A stretch of DNA of 64,000 bases, taken from positions 17,134-81,133 of the forward strand of contig JAETRV010000007.1 in assembly GCA_021770005.1 (NCBI GenBank), written 5' to 3'. The notes under the pieces were generated by a model that saw only the letters and a program-made list of their open reading frames with translations, was not told the origin of the DNA and made no database searches. A program made the translations under genes and the position numbers. Origin of the DNA: Anaerotruncus sp. Lineage in GTDB: Bacteria; Bacillota; Clostridia; Oscillospirales; Ruminococcaceae. Positions 42,012 through 51,931 of this stretch are shown here, one piece after another (position 1 is the first letter of the stretch; each line of letters starts with the position of its first letter).

Positions 42012-44120
42012 TTATCCGGAGATTCCACAGAAAAGCAGATCACTGCAACAAGGGTATGGCCATTCCTCCCGCGCGGTGATCGTCTCTAGCTCATCCGCGG
42101 ATTCCCGCACCGCTTGCATCAAGGGCAGCACCTCGTCTTTGTAGTAGGAGGCCAACACTTGAGGGTCATCCGAATCGGGCAGATGGACGAGCGCGGATTC
42201 CAGCCGGTTTTTTCTGCGGTAGAGGCATCCCGAAAGGGAGGACAGCCGCTCGGCGAGCGCGGTTTCGGTCTCGGTGGAGAGGGAACCGGACAACACCTGC
42301 TTATGCAGGGCAGCTTGGACGATCGAATCGGTGTAGCGGATGACCGCCGGAAGGATTTGTTTGTTGACCATGTCCACCATGGTCAGCGCTTCGATATGTA
42401 AGGTTTTGCTATAGGTTTCCATCAGGATCTCGTAGCGGGAGCGCAGCTCCTCCTCGGTAAAAATTCTGTGGCGGATAAATAGATCGATGTTTTTGGGGGC
42501 GATGAGTGCAGACAGGGCTTCCACCGTATCCTTCAGATTGGATAGTCCGCGGCCCTCGGCTTCCTGCACCCACTCCTTTGCATAGTTGTTTCCGTTGAAA
42601 AGAATCCGCTTGTGTCGTTTGAGCACCTCGCGGATCAGCCCATCCAACGCGCTGTTTAAGTCTGCCACCCCTTCCAGACGGTCGGCGAACTGGGAGAGGG
42701 ATTCTGCGATAATTGTATTGAGCACCGTATTGGGGCCGGCGGCGGAAAGCGCTGAACCGGGCATCCGGAATTCGAACTTGTTCCCGGTGAAGGCGAAGGG
42801 AGAGGTTCGGTTGCGGTCGGTGGAATCCTGTGGGAACCGCGGCAGGATGTGCACCCCCACCTTGATGATCTCCGCATCCCTGGGGCTGTAGGGCGTCTCC
42901 TTTTCGATTGCCTCAAGTACAGCGGTCAGCTCATCCCCAAGGAACATCGAAACGATAGCGGGCGGCGCTTCGTTCGCGCCCAGACGGTGGTCGTTGCCCG
43001 CACTTGCGACCGAGGCGCGCAGCAGGTCCTGATAATCGTCCACCGCCTGGATCACCGCCGCGAGAAAGAGCAGGAACCGCGCATTCTGGCGCGGGGAATC
43101 CCCCGGCTCGAGCAGGTTAACCCCGGTGTTGGTCGAGAGCGACCAGTTGTTGTGTTTGCCGCCGCCATTCACCCCCGCAAATGGCTTTTCGTGCAGCAGG
43201 CAGGCAAGCCCGTGACGTTCTGCCACCCGCTTCATTAGCGCCATTGTGATCTGGTTGTGGTCACACGCGAGATTGGTGGTGGTAAAGACCGGTGCGAGCT
43301 CGTGCTGTGCAGGCGCAACCTCGTTGTGCTCGGTTTTGGCGTAGACCCCGAGCCGCCAGAGCTCCTCATCCAGCTCGGCCATATACGCCGCAACCCTCGG
43401 CTTGATCGAACCGAAATAGTGGTCGTCCATCTCCTGCCCTTTGGGAGGCTTGGCGCCGAATAGGGTGCGGCCGCAGAGGATCAGGTCCTCACGCTTGCGG
43501 TACTGCGCCCGATCGATCAGGAAATATTCCTGTTCCAGCCCGACCGTGGTGCTGACATGGGTGGTTTCGGTGTCCCCGAACAGCCGTAGAATCCGTAGCG
43601 CCTGCCGGTTGATCTCCTCCATCGAGCGGAGCAGGGGCGCTTTTTTATCGAGTGAAACCCCGGTGTAGGAGCAGAATACGGTGGGGATGCAGAGGGTGTT
43701 CTCCTTGATAAATGCGTAGGAGGAGGGGTCCCATGCGGTGTAGCCGCGCGCTTCAAAGGTCGCGCGCAGCCCGCCCGACGGGAAACTCGAGGCGTCTGGT
43801 TCCCCTTTAATCAGCTCCTTTCCGGAAAAATCCATGAGAATGCCCCCGTTCCCGTCGGGGGAGATGAAGCTGTCGTGCTTTTCGGCGGTGATGCCGGTCA
43901 TCGGCTGGAACCAGTGGGTGAAATGGGTTGCGCCTTTTTCGGTCGCCCAGTCCTTCATTGCGTTGGCGACAACGTCCGCGATGGATTTGTCGAGGCTTTT
44001 CCCATTGTCGATCGTCCGCCGGAGTGCCCGGTAGACCTCCCGCGGCAGACGCTCGCGCATCACCCGGTCGCCGAATACCATGCTCCCGAACAGCTCGGGA
44101 ACCCGGTTCGCATACTGCAT
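42012..44120 (-). CDS. glnN: Glutamine synthetase type III
   Basis: 702 residues, the length of GSIII. It begins [19 protein letters not shown], with GSIII signatures [49 protein letters not shown] and [20 protein letters not shown]. It makes glutamine from glutamate, ammonia and ATP. ATG at 44120 has GGAGGG 7 bases upstream; the longer open frame upstream has no conserved sequence. It lies 64 bases downstream of asnA on the same strand with no terminator between, so both probably share the asnA promoter and attenuator. The window has a second, type I, synthetase as well. Confidence 0.95.
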   Translation of the reverse strand: MQYANRVPELFGSMVFGDRVMRERLPREVYRALRRTIDNGKSLDKSIADVVANAMKDWATEKGATHFTHWFQPMTGITAEKHDSFISPDGNGGILMDFSGKELIKGEPDASSFPSGGLRATFEARGYTAWDPSSYAFIKENTLCIPTVFCSYTGVSLDKKAPLLRSMEEINRQALRILRLFGDTETTHVSTTVGLEQEYFLIDRAQYRKREDLILCGRTLFGAKPPKGQEMDDHYFGSIKPRVAAYMAELDEELWRLGVYAKTEHNEVAPAQHELAPVFTTTNLACDHNQITMALMKRVAERHGLACLLHEKPFAGVNGGGKHNNWSLSTNTGVNLLEPGDSPRQNARFLLFLAAVIQAVDDYQDLLRASVASAGNDHRLGANEAPPAIVSMFLGDELTAVLEAIEKETPYSPRDAEIIKVGVHILPRFPQDSTDRNRTSPFAFTGNKFEFRMPGSALSAAGPNTVLNTIIAESLSQFADRLEGVADLNSALDGLIREVLKRHKRILFNGNNYAKEWVQEAEGRGLSNLKDTVEALSALIAPKNIDLFIRHRIFTEEELRSRYEILMETYSKTLHIEALTMVDMVNKQILPAVIRYTDSIVQAALHKQVLSGSLSTETETALAERLSSLSGCLYRRKNRLESALVHLPDSDDPQVLASYYKDEVLPLMQAVRESADELETITAREEWPYPCCSDLLFCGISG

Positions 44121-44184
44121 GTTTGATCCCTCCATTGTTTCTGTATGTGTGATGGGGTCACTTTTCTGGATTCCGGATAGATTT

Positions 44185-45198
44185 TCAAAGCAGGGTGATC
44201 CCCGCGGCCTCGCAGGCTTCAATCGTGTCCGCATCCCAGAGGGACGCCTGCACTTCGCCGATATGCGCTTTGCCAAGCAGCAGCATCGAAAGCCGGGACT
44301 GCCCAATCCCGCCGCCCATGGTCAGGGGGAGGATGCTGTCGAGCACCATCTGGTGGAAGGGCAGGCCGCGGCGGCTATCCGCGCCCGCTTCGGTGAGCTG
44401 GCGGTCCATTGCGCCGGCATCCACCCGGATACCCATCGACGAGACCTCATAGGCGCAGCCCAAGACATCGTCCCAGAAGACGATATCGCCGTTGAGGGTC
44501 CAATCGTCGTAGTCGGGGGCGCGGCCATCGTGTTTAATCCCCGATTTCAGCAACCCGCCGATCTGCATGATAAACGCGGTTTTGTGGGTTTTGAGATAGG
44601 CGTTTTCCCGCTCCTTGGGCGAAAGGGAAGGATAAAGGTCCTCCAACTCCTGGGTGGTGATAAAACTGACCTCCCGTGAGAGTTTCGTCGCCAGGGTGGG
44701 GTGGTTTTCCTTCAGGTCGTCGAGGGTATCGCAGATGGCATCTACAATCTTTTGTACGGTAAACTTGAGATACGCAACGTTACGGTGTTCCCGGTCGATC
44801 ACCTTTTCCCAGTCCCACTGGTCGACATAGATCGAGTGCAGGTTATCCAGCTCCTCGTCCCGACGGATCGCGTTCATCTCGGTATAGAGCCCATACCCGG
44901 GCTGGAACCCGTACCGGTAGAGCGCCATCCGTTTCCACTTGGCGAGCGAATGCACCACCTGTGCGAGTGTGCCGGTCTCCTTGATGTCGAACGAGACCGC
45001 CCGCTCCACACCGTTCAGGTCGTCATTCAGACCGGTGGCCGGATCGACAAACAGCGGCGCGGAGGCGCGGGTCAGGTGGAGGGCTTTGCAGAGGTGGGCC
45101 ACAAACCGGTCGTGAATCTGGTTGATCGCGGCCTGTGTGTCATAGAGGCTCAAGCCTTTTCCAGGCATATACCCAGCGGGGATTACAGTCTTGCTCAT
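44185..45198 (-). CDS. asnA: Aspartate-ammonia ligase (asparagine synthetase A)
   Basis: 337 residues; makes asparagine from aspartate, ammonia and ATP. Class II aminoacyl-tRNA-synthetase-like fold: [55 protein letters not shown] and the C-terminal [20 protein letters not shown] are AsnA hallmarks. ATG at 45198 with AAAGGATGG upstream. Its 90-base leader carries the hexaloop hairpin and overlapping terminator, matching the divergent glnA leader. This ammonia-dependent enzyme fits a nitrogen-responsive operon with glnN. Confidence 0.95.
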   Translation of the reverse strand: MSKTVIPAGYMPGKGLSLYDTQAAINQIHDRFVAHLCKALHLTRASAPLFVDPATGLNDDLNGVERAVSFDIKETGTLAQVVHSLAKWKRMALYRYGFQPGYGLYTEMNAIRRDEELDNLHSIYVDQWDWEKVIDREHRNVAYLKFTVQKIVDAICDTLDDLKENHPTLATKLSREVSFITTQELEDLYPSLSPKERENAYLKTHKTAFIMQIGGLLKSGIKHDGRAPDYDDWTLNGDIVFWDDVLGCAYEVSSMGIRVDAGAMDRQLTEAGADSRRGLPFHQMVLDSILPLTMGGGIGQSRLSMLLLGKAHIGEVQASLWDADTIEACEAAGITLL

Positions 45199-45233
45199 AA
45201 AAATCCATCCTTTCAGAAAATCCTGTAAAAATA

Positions 45234-45276
45234 CAAAAAGGGCGCTGCGGGGTAGTTCCCCACAGCGCCTTTGCTG
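45234..45276 (-). promoter_or_regulatory. asnA leader: AAAGGC hexaloop hairpin overlapping a terminator (candidate ANTAR target)
   Basis: On the minus strand CAGC-AAAGGC-GCTG (45276-45263) forms a small hairpin with a six-base loop having A at 1 and G at 4, as in known ANTAR-binding RNAs. Its GGC and GCTG also start the 12-bp terminator arm GGCGCTGTGGGG, which pairs with CCCCGCAGCGCC (45269-45241), followed by TTTTTG. The two folds exclude each other, so protein binding to the hairpin would prevent termination. Confidence 0.7.
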
Positions 45277-45291
45277 CTTTGTATGCTCTGC

Positions 45292-45320
45292 ATTATAAAG
45301 CCGATTTGACGGTTTGTCAA
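45292..45320 (-). promoter_or_regulatory. asnA-glnN promoter
   Basis: Minus strand TTGACA (45320-45315), 17-base spacer, TATAAT (45297-45292): full consensus at ideal spacing. The transcript would start near 45285, just before the hexaloop hairpin. Confidence 0.85.
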
Positions 45321-45365
45321 GGGGTTCCTGCAAAAAAATTCTTTTTTTGAAAAAGGGATGGGGCC

Positions 45366-45394
45366 TTGACAATCCGCACTCCGGTTTCTATAAT
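45366..45394 (+). promoter_or_regulatory. glnA-ANTAR-pyrG promoter
   Basis: TTGACA (45366-45371), 17-base spacer, TATAAT (45389-45394): full consensus. The transcript would start near 45400, directly at the hexaloop hairpin. It is 45 bases from the divergent asnA promoter. Confidence 0.85.
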
Positions 45395-45400
45395 AAAAAA

Positions 45401-45467
45401 GAACAAAGGCGTTCATAGTAGGGACCGGACAAACCATCCGGGGCCTTGTATGAACGCCTTTCGCTTT
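45401..45467 (+). promoter_or_regulatory. glnA leader: AAAGGC hexaloop hairpin overlapping a terminator (candidate ANTAR target)
   Basis: GAAC-AAAGGC-GTTC (45401-45414) has the same six-base loop as the asnA leader. Bases 45405-45417, AAAGGCGTTCATA, pair perfectly with TATGAACGCCTTT (45449-45461), followed by CGCTTTT, forming a terminator-like stem that encloses a second stem CCGGA/TCCGG. Formation of the first hairpin would block the terminator. ANTAR targets usually have two such hairpins; only one is clear here. Confidence 0.7.
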
Positions 45468-45504
45468 TCTGCGATTGCTTACGATGATTCAGGGGGTTAC
45501 CGAT

Positions 45505-46782
45505 ATGAATGCTACCTTTCAGGAACTGCTGGAATTTGTACGGGAGAACGATGTCAAGTTCATCCGTCTGACCTTCTGCGACCTGCTGGGGGTGCAGCGC
45601 AACCGCTCGATCCTTTCCTCCGAGCTGGCGCGTGCATTTGAGACAGGCATCTCGTTCGATGCTTCGGCGGTGGGCGTGTTTGCCGACCAACAGGATTCCG
45701 ACCTCTTTCTTGTGCCCGATCCCGCGACGATGGTGATCCTTCCATGGCGTCCCACCCAGGGGCGGGAGGTCTGGATGCACTGTTCGGTGCGTACGCCGGA
45801 TGGAGCGCCGTTTGCAGGGGACGCGCGGTATCTCCTGCAAAAAACTGTGCGCCGCGCCGCAGAGATGGGGTATGCGGCACAAGTCGGCGCGGAGTGCGAG
45901 TTCTACCTGTTCAAGCCGGATGGGAAGGGCGGGATGGTCCCGCTCGACAAAGGCGGCTATTGTGATGTCGCGCCGCTCGACCTCGGGGAGAACTTCCGCC
46001 GGGAGGTCTGCCTGACCCTCGAGGAGATGGGGATTCCGCCCGAAAGCTCCCATCACGAGCAGGGGCCGGGGCAGAATGAAATTGACTTTCGCTATGCGGG
46101 CGCGTTGACCGCTGCCGACCATTTCTGTGTCTTTAAATCAGCGGTGCGGTCGATTGCGGCGCAGAACGGGCTGTTCGCGTCATTCCTGCCTAAGCCATTT
46201 CTTGAGCATAGCGGCAGCGGGCTGCATGTCAACCTTTCGCTCTTCCGGGAGGGCAAAAACTTTTTTGCCGGGCAGCCGCCCGAGATGGGATGGTTTCTGG
46301 CAGGAATCCTCGAGCGTGTGCCCGAAATCACCGCGTTCCTGAACCCGCTCCCCAATTCTTATGCCCGGTTTGGCCGGTGTGAGGCTCCGGGCAGCGTTGG
46401 CTGGTCCCATTGCGACCGTTCCCAGCTCGTCCGCATCCCAGCGGCGCAAGGGGAGTACCGTAGGCTCGAGCTGCGTTCGCCCGATCCTGCCTGCAATCCT
46501 TATCTCGCGTTTGCGCTGCTGCTCGAGGCGGGATTGGACGGGATCGAACGCAGGCTCGAACCACCGCCCGAGGCGGGTACAGAGGACATCAGGATGGTCC
46601 GCCTGCCCCAGACCCTTGGGGATGCCGCGTCGCTCGCAGAAGGTTCGGCGTTCAACCGGCGCCTGCTGCCGGAAAAAATCCTGGAGCGCTACTGTGAACA
46701 TAAGCGCAAGGAACATTGGCAGACCGCGAGCGGCAAGGAGCCGCACAAGGCGGAGATGGAGCTTTATTTCGACCGGATATGA
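45505..46782 (+). CDS. glnA: Glutamine synthetase type I
   Basis: 425 residues, slightly shorter than the usual 440-445. GSI signatures: ECEFYLFKPDGKGG, GQNEIDFRYAGALTAADHF (catalytic NEIDFRY), KPFLEHSGSGLHVNLSLF, PNSYARFGRCEAP followed by RIPAAQGEYRRLELRSPDPA. The usual LVPGYEAP near the active site is changed to FGRCEAP, a divergent form. ATG at 45505 has AGGGGG 9 bases upstream. First gene of the unit with the ANTAR regulator (22 bases on) and pyrG. With glnN it gives two types of glutamine synthetase. Confidence 0.92.
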   Translation: MNATFQELLEFVRENDVKFIRLTFCDLLGVQRNRSILSSELARAFETGISFDASAVGVFADQQDSDLFLVPDPATMVILPWRPTQGREVWMHCSVRTPDGAPFAGDARYLLQKTVRRAAEMGYAAQVGAECEFYLFKPDGKGGMVPLDKGGYCDVAPLDLGENFRREVCLTLEEMGIPPESSHHEQGPGQNEIDFRYAGALTAADHFCVFKSAVRSIAAQNGLFASFLPKPFLEHSGSGLHVNLSLFREGKNFFAGQPPEMGWFLAGILERVPEITAFLNPLPNSYARFGRCEAPGSVGWSHCDRSQLVRIPAAQGEYRRLELRSPDPACNPYLAFALLLEAGLDGIERRLEPPPEAGTEDIRMVRLPQTLGDAASLAEGSAFNRRLLPEKILERYCEHKRKEHWQTASGKEPHKAEMELYFDRI

Positions 46783-46804
46783 CCGGATCAAGGAGGGGAA
46801 GCGG

Positions 46805-49008
<2,204 letters not shown>

Positions 49009-49037
49009 CAGGCGTCATAAAAAGCAGCTTCTCTCGA

Positions 49038-49074
49038 AAAAAGGGTCTGTGTCGTTAACAGAGACCCTTTTTTG
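49038..49074. terminator. Intrinsic terminator after pyrG
   Basis: AAAAAAGGGTCT pairs with AGACCCTTTTTT. The symmetry allows function in both directions. Confidence 0.9.
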
Positions 49075-49094
49075 ACAGGTTTTATCGACAAGCT

Positions 49095-49123
49095 GAGGGG
49101 CGGGGCCATTGGCCCCGCCCCTC
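49095..49123. other. Perfect G/C inverted repeat downstream of the PH-domain gene
   Basis: GAGGGGCGGGGCC and GGCCCCGCCCCTC flank ATT. No T run on the minus strand, so it may be a weak terminator or mRNA-stabilising stem for the dapF-dapL-PH transcript. Confidence 0.5.
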
Positions 49124-49127
49124 TATT

Positions 49128-49517
49128 TCAATCCTCGTCTTCGTCCAGATGGGTGCAGCTGTCGCCGTCGTCGAGAATTTCTCCGACCCGCATCCGCCGG
49201 CTGCGCTTCATCTCTTCCACCTGCCGGTGGATCAGCTCCTTGACCTCACGCGGCTGCTTGATATTTTTCAGCTCAAGTACGGGGGTGGTCTTATCGGACG
49301 AGGCGAGGACCACGCTTCCAACCCTAAAAATCCGTTGTCCGAGTGAGATTTTCAGTGTCAGGTCCCGCACGCGGTAGAGGATGACCTCCTCACTGCATAG
49401 GTTCAACAGCCCGGTTTCCATAAAAATACGGTCCTCGGTCAACGCATATTTGGTAAACGAAAGCGGCATCCCCAGAATGCGTTTGCGGTCTTTCCACAGG
49501 TAGGTCAACGGCTCCAT
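49128..49517 (-). CDS. PH domain-containing protein (bacterial PH/YdbS-like)
   Basis: 129 residues. KYALTEDRIFMETGLLNLCS followed by VILYRVRDLTLKISLGQRIF and VGSVVLASSDKTTPVLELKN is the bacterial PH (bPH2/DUF304) pattern. The acidic C-terminal tail ends HLDEDED. No membrane helix, unlike typical YdbS proteins. Its ATG shares one base with the dapL stop codon, so it is third in the dapF-dapL operon; why it is linked is unclear. Confidence 0.8.
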   Translation of the reverse strand: MEPLTYLWKDRKRILGMPLSFTKYALTEDRIFMETGLLNLCSEEVILYRVRDLTLKISLGQRIFRVGSVVLASSDKTTPVLELKNIKQPREVKELIHRQVEEMKRSRRMRVGEILDDGDSCTHLDEDED

Positions 49518-50710
49518 CAGTTCGCTCCTTTCAGCAGGGTTTCCATCCTCTGCATCGCTTCGATCGTTTTTTGTTGGCTGCCAAACCCAGTTAGACGGAA
49601 ATACCCTTCGCCATTTTCTCCAAAGCCTGCGCCGGGGGTACCGACGATCGCGGCGTTTTCCAGCAGATAATCAAAAAAGTTCCAGGAATCCATCCGGTTG
49701 GGGCACTCCATCCAGAGGTAGGGGGAATGTACCCCGCCGAAAAACCGCACCCCGCAACGCTCGAGCGTTTGCGCCATCACCGCGGTATTCTTTTTATAGT
49801 ACCCAATCATCTCCTGGGATTGCCGGATTCCCTCCTCGGAAAAAACCGCAGCCGCTCCCCGTTGGATGATATAGGGCACCCCGTTGAATTTGGTAGTCTG
49901 GCGGCGGTTCCACATCCGGTTGGGGGACATCCCCTCCCTCTCGAGCGCTTTGGGGATGATCGTATATCCGCAGCGGGTACCGGTGAAACCAGCGGTTTTG
50001 GAAAGGGAACAGAACTCGATTGCGCAGCGCTCAGCGCCGGGCAGCTCAAAGATGCTGTGCGGCAGGGTGGGATCACCGATAAACGCTTCATACGCCGCAT
50101 CAAACAAGAGGACCGCATCCTGTGCGAGCGCATAGTCCACCCAGACGGCGAGCTGTTCCCGGGTGTAGACCGCGCCGGTTGGGTTGTTGGGAGAGCAGAG
50201 ATAGATCAGGTCTGCCTGAATTTGGGGGTCGGGCATGGGCAGAAACCCGTTTTCGGCGTTGGCATCCATGTAAAGGATCTTGCGCCCGTTCATCAGATTG
50301 GTATCGACATAGACCGGATAGACCGGGTCGGGGATCAGGACGGTATTGTCGGGCGAGAATAGGTCGGTGATATTCCCCAAATCACTTTTTGCGCCGTCGC
50401 TGACAAAGATTTCGTCCGGATCAAGCTGCACCCCAAAACGGGTATAATAATCCCGGATTGCATCCCGCAGAAAGTCATATCCCTGCTCCGGGCCGTATCC
50501 CCGGAAGGTCGACGCGTCAGCCATCTCGTCCACCGCGCTATGCAGGCTGGAGATGACTTTCGGCATCAGCGGGAGGGTCACGTCCCCGATCCCCATCCGG
50601 ATGATCTCCTTTTCCGGGTGTGCCTGTGAAAATGCGGCGACCCGGTGCGCAATATCTGAAAACAGATAGCTGTCCTTTAGTTGCCGGTAATGCTGGTTGA
50701 TCTTCGCCAA
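49517..50710 (-). CDS. dapL: LL-diaminopimelate aminotransferase
   Basis: 397 residues; PLP-dependent direct conversion of tetrahydrodipicolinate to LL-diaminopimelate. Signatures: IRMGIGDVTLPLMPKVISSL, FVSDGAKSDLGNI, DPVYPVYVDTNLM, LIYLCSPNNPTGAVYTREQL, and PLP Lys in EFCSLSKTAGFTGTRCGYTI. The near-perfect DapL pattern distinguishes it from aspartate aminotransferases. TTG at 50710 with AAGGAGG 9 bases upstream. dapF is 21 bases upstream, so two consecutive steps are co-transcribed. Confidence 0.95.
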   Translation of the reverse strand: MAKINQHYRQLKDSYLFSDIAHRVAAFSQAHPEKEIIRMGIGDVTLPLMPKVISSLHSAVDEMADASTFRGYGPEQGYDFLRDAIRDYYTRFGVQLDPDEIFVSDGAKSDLGNITDLFSPDNTVLIPDPVYPVYVDTNLMNGRKILYMDANAENGFLPMPDPQIQADLIYLCSPNNPTGAVYTREQLAVWVDYALAQDAVLLFDAAYEAFIGDPTLPHSIFELPGAERCAIEFCSLSKTAGFTGTRCGYTIIPKALEREGMSPNRMWNRRQTTKFNGVPYIIQRGAAAVFSEEGIRQSQEMIGYYKKNTAVMAQTLERCGVRFFGGVHSPYLWMECPNRMDSWNFFDYLLENAAIVGTPGAGFGENGEGYFRLTGFGSQQKTIEAMQRMETLLKGAN

Positions 50711-50731
50711 AACAATTCCTCCTTACAGCCC

Positions 50732-51583
50732 TTAGAAATCAAGTTCGATCTCCCCATCAAATACATGGGCCGCAGGGCCGCGCATCCGTACAGTGAGATC
50801 AGCAGCGCAGGTGATCTTGAGGTCCCCACCGCGCAGATGGACGGTGATCTCCCGATCCGGATCACAGTGGCCATTCAGCACCGCGGCAACCACCGACGCA
50901 CAGGCGCCTGTACCACAGGCAAACGTCTCTCCGCTGCCCCGCTCCCACACCCGCATCCGAAGCGTTTCCCGGTCGATCAGCTCAACGAATTCGGTGTTGA
51001 CCCCTTCCGGGAACCGTTCGTGGTGCTCGAACAGCGGCCCAATCGCCGGAAGATCGAGGCTGTCGGGGTCCTCGCAGAAGATGACCGCATGGGGGTTCCC
51101 CATCGAGACACAGGTAACCAGATAGACCTCTCCGCGGATCAGCATTGGCTGGCTGATAAAGTCGTCATAATCGGTGACGACCGGGACCGACTTCGCGCGG
51201 GTGGACGCTTCCCCCATATCGACCGATACCCAGACTGCCTTCCCGTTTTCGACGGTCAAATCAAGATGTTTGATCCCGCTGCGGGTTTCAATCGTCAGGT
51301 CGTTGGTTTTTTCGGTTAACCGGTTGTCGTAAACATATTTTCCCACACACCGGATGCCATTGCCGCACATATTGCTTTCCGAGCCATCCACATTGAACAT
51401 CCGCATGGTAAAGTCCGCCCGGTCAGAGGGGCAGATCAAGATAAGGCCATCCGAACCCACCCCAAAATGTCGGTCGCTGACCAACCGCGCAACGGCCTCG
51501 GGATGTTTCAATTTTTCTGAAAGACAGTTGACGTAGATGTAATCGTTTCCCAGTCCGTGCATCTTTGAAAAGCGAAGCTTCAA
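50732..51583 (-). CDS. dapF: Diaminopimelate epimerase
   Basis: 283 residues; LL- to meso-diaminopimelate for lysine and peptidoglycan. Catalytic Cys pair: first in NVDGSESNMCGNGIRCVGKY, second in GETFACGTGACASVVAA. N-terminus MKLRFSKMHGLGNDYIYV is typical. TTG at 51583 with GGGAGG 7 bases upstream; a longer frame adds 12 non-conserved residues. A promoter lies about 70 bases upstream. Confidence 0.95.
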   Translation of the reverse strand: MKLRFSKMHGLGNDYIYVNCLSEKLKHPEAVARLVSDRHFGVGSDGLILICPSDRADFTMRMFNVDGSESNMCGNGIRCVGKYVYDNRLTEKTNDLTIETRSGIKHLDLTVENGKAVWVSVDMGEASTRAKSVPVVTDYDDFISQPMLIRGEVYLVTCVSMGNPHAVIFCEDPDSLDLPAIGPLFEHHERFPEGVNTEFVELIDRETLRMRVWERGSGETFACGTGACASVVAAVLNGHCDPDREITVHLRGGDLKITCAADLTVRMRGPAAHVFDGEIELDF

Positions 51584-51649
51584 GTGGATCCCTCCCGTTG
51601 TAAAAGGCTCAGATTTCAATCACATCAAAATGGTTTGAACTTGTCTAAA

Positions 51650-51678
51650 ACTATATCGCAAAACTTCACTGATGTAAA
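51650..51678 (-). promoter_or_regulatory. dapF-dapL promoter
   Basis: Minus strand TTTACA (51678-51673), 17-base spacer, TATAGT (51655-51650). Confidence 0.6.
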
Positions 51679-51780
51679 GTGAAAAATGAAGAAACCTCTA
51701 TTTTAGATAAAAATCAAGCAAAATCCGGGCGGAAATCCGGAAAGATTGCAGCATGTCCTCGGGTTGTACAGGGGGACAGA

Positions 51781-51871
51781 TTGTGGTAGAATAGCTGCAA
51801 GGCAGCGATTCTACCGGGTTATGGCCAGAACGATCCGCGGGCAGCCGCCCCGCTCCCGTTCCAACGGCCAA
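51781..51871 (+). repeat. Repeat family C, copy 2
   Basis: Hairpin GGTAGAATAGCTGC...GCAGCGATTCTACC, then GGTTATGGCCAGAACGATC, GCGGGCAGCCGC and GTTCCAACGGCCAAT. It matches the copies at 31534 and, inverted, 55008. It lies just upstream of cimA, between it and the dapF promoter, so it may lie in the cimA leader. Confidence 0.78.
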
Positions 51872-51931
51872 TCCTCCCAATCCCTGAGGAGACTGGGGAG
51901 GATGAAAAAACAGGCAGAGGTGGTTTGATAG

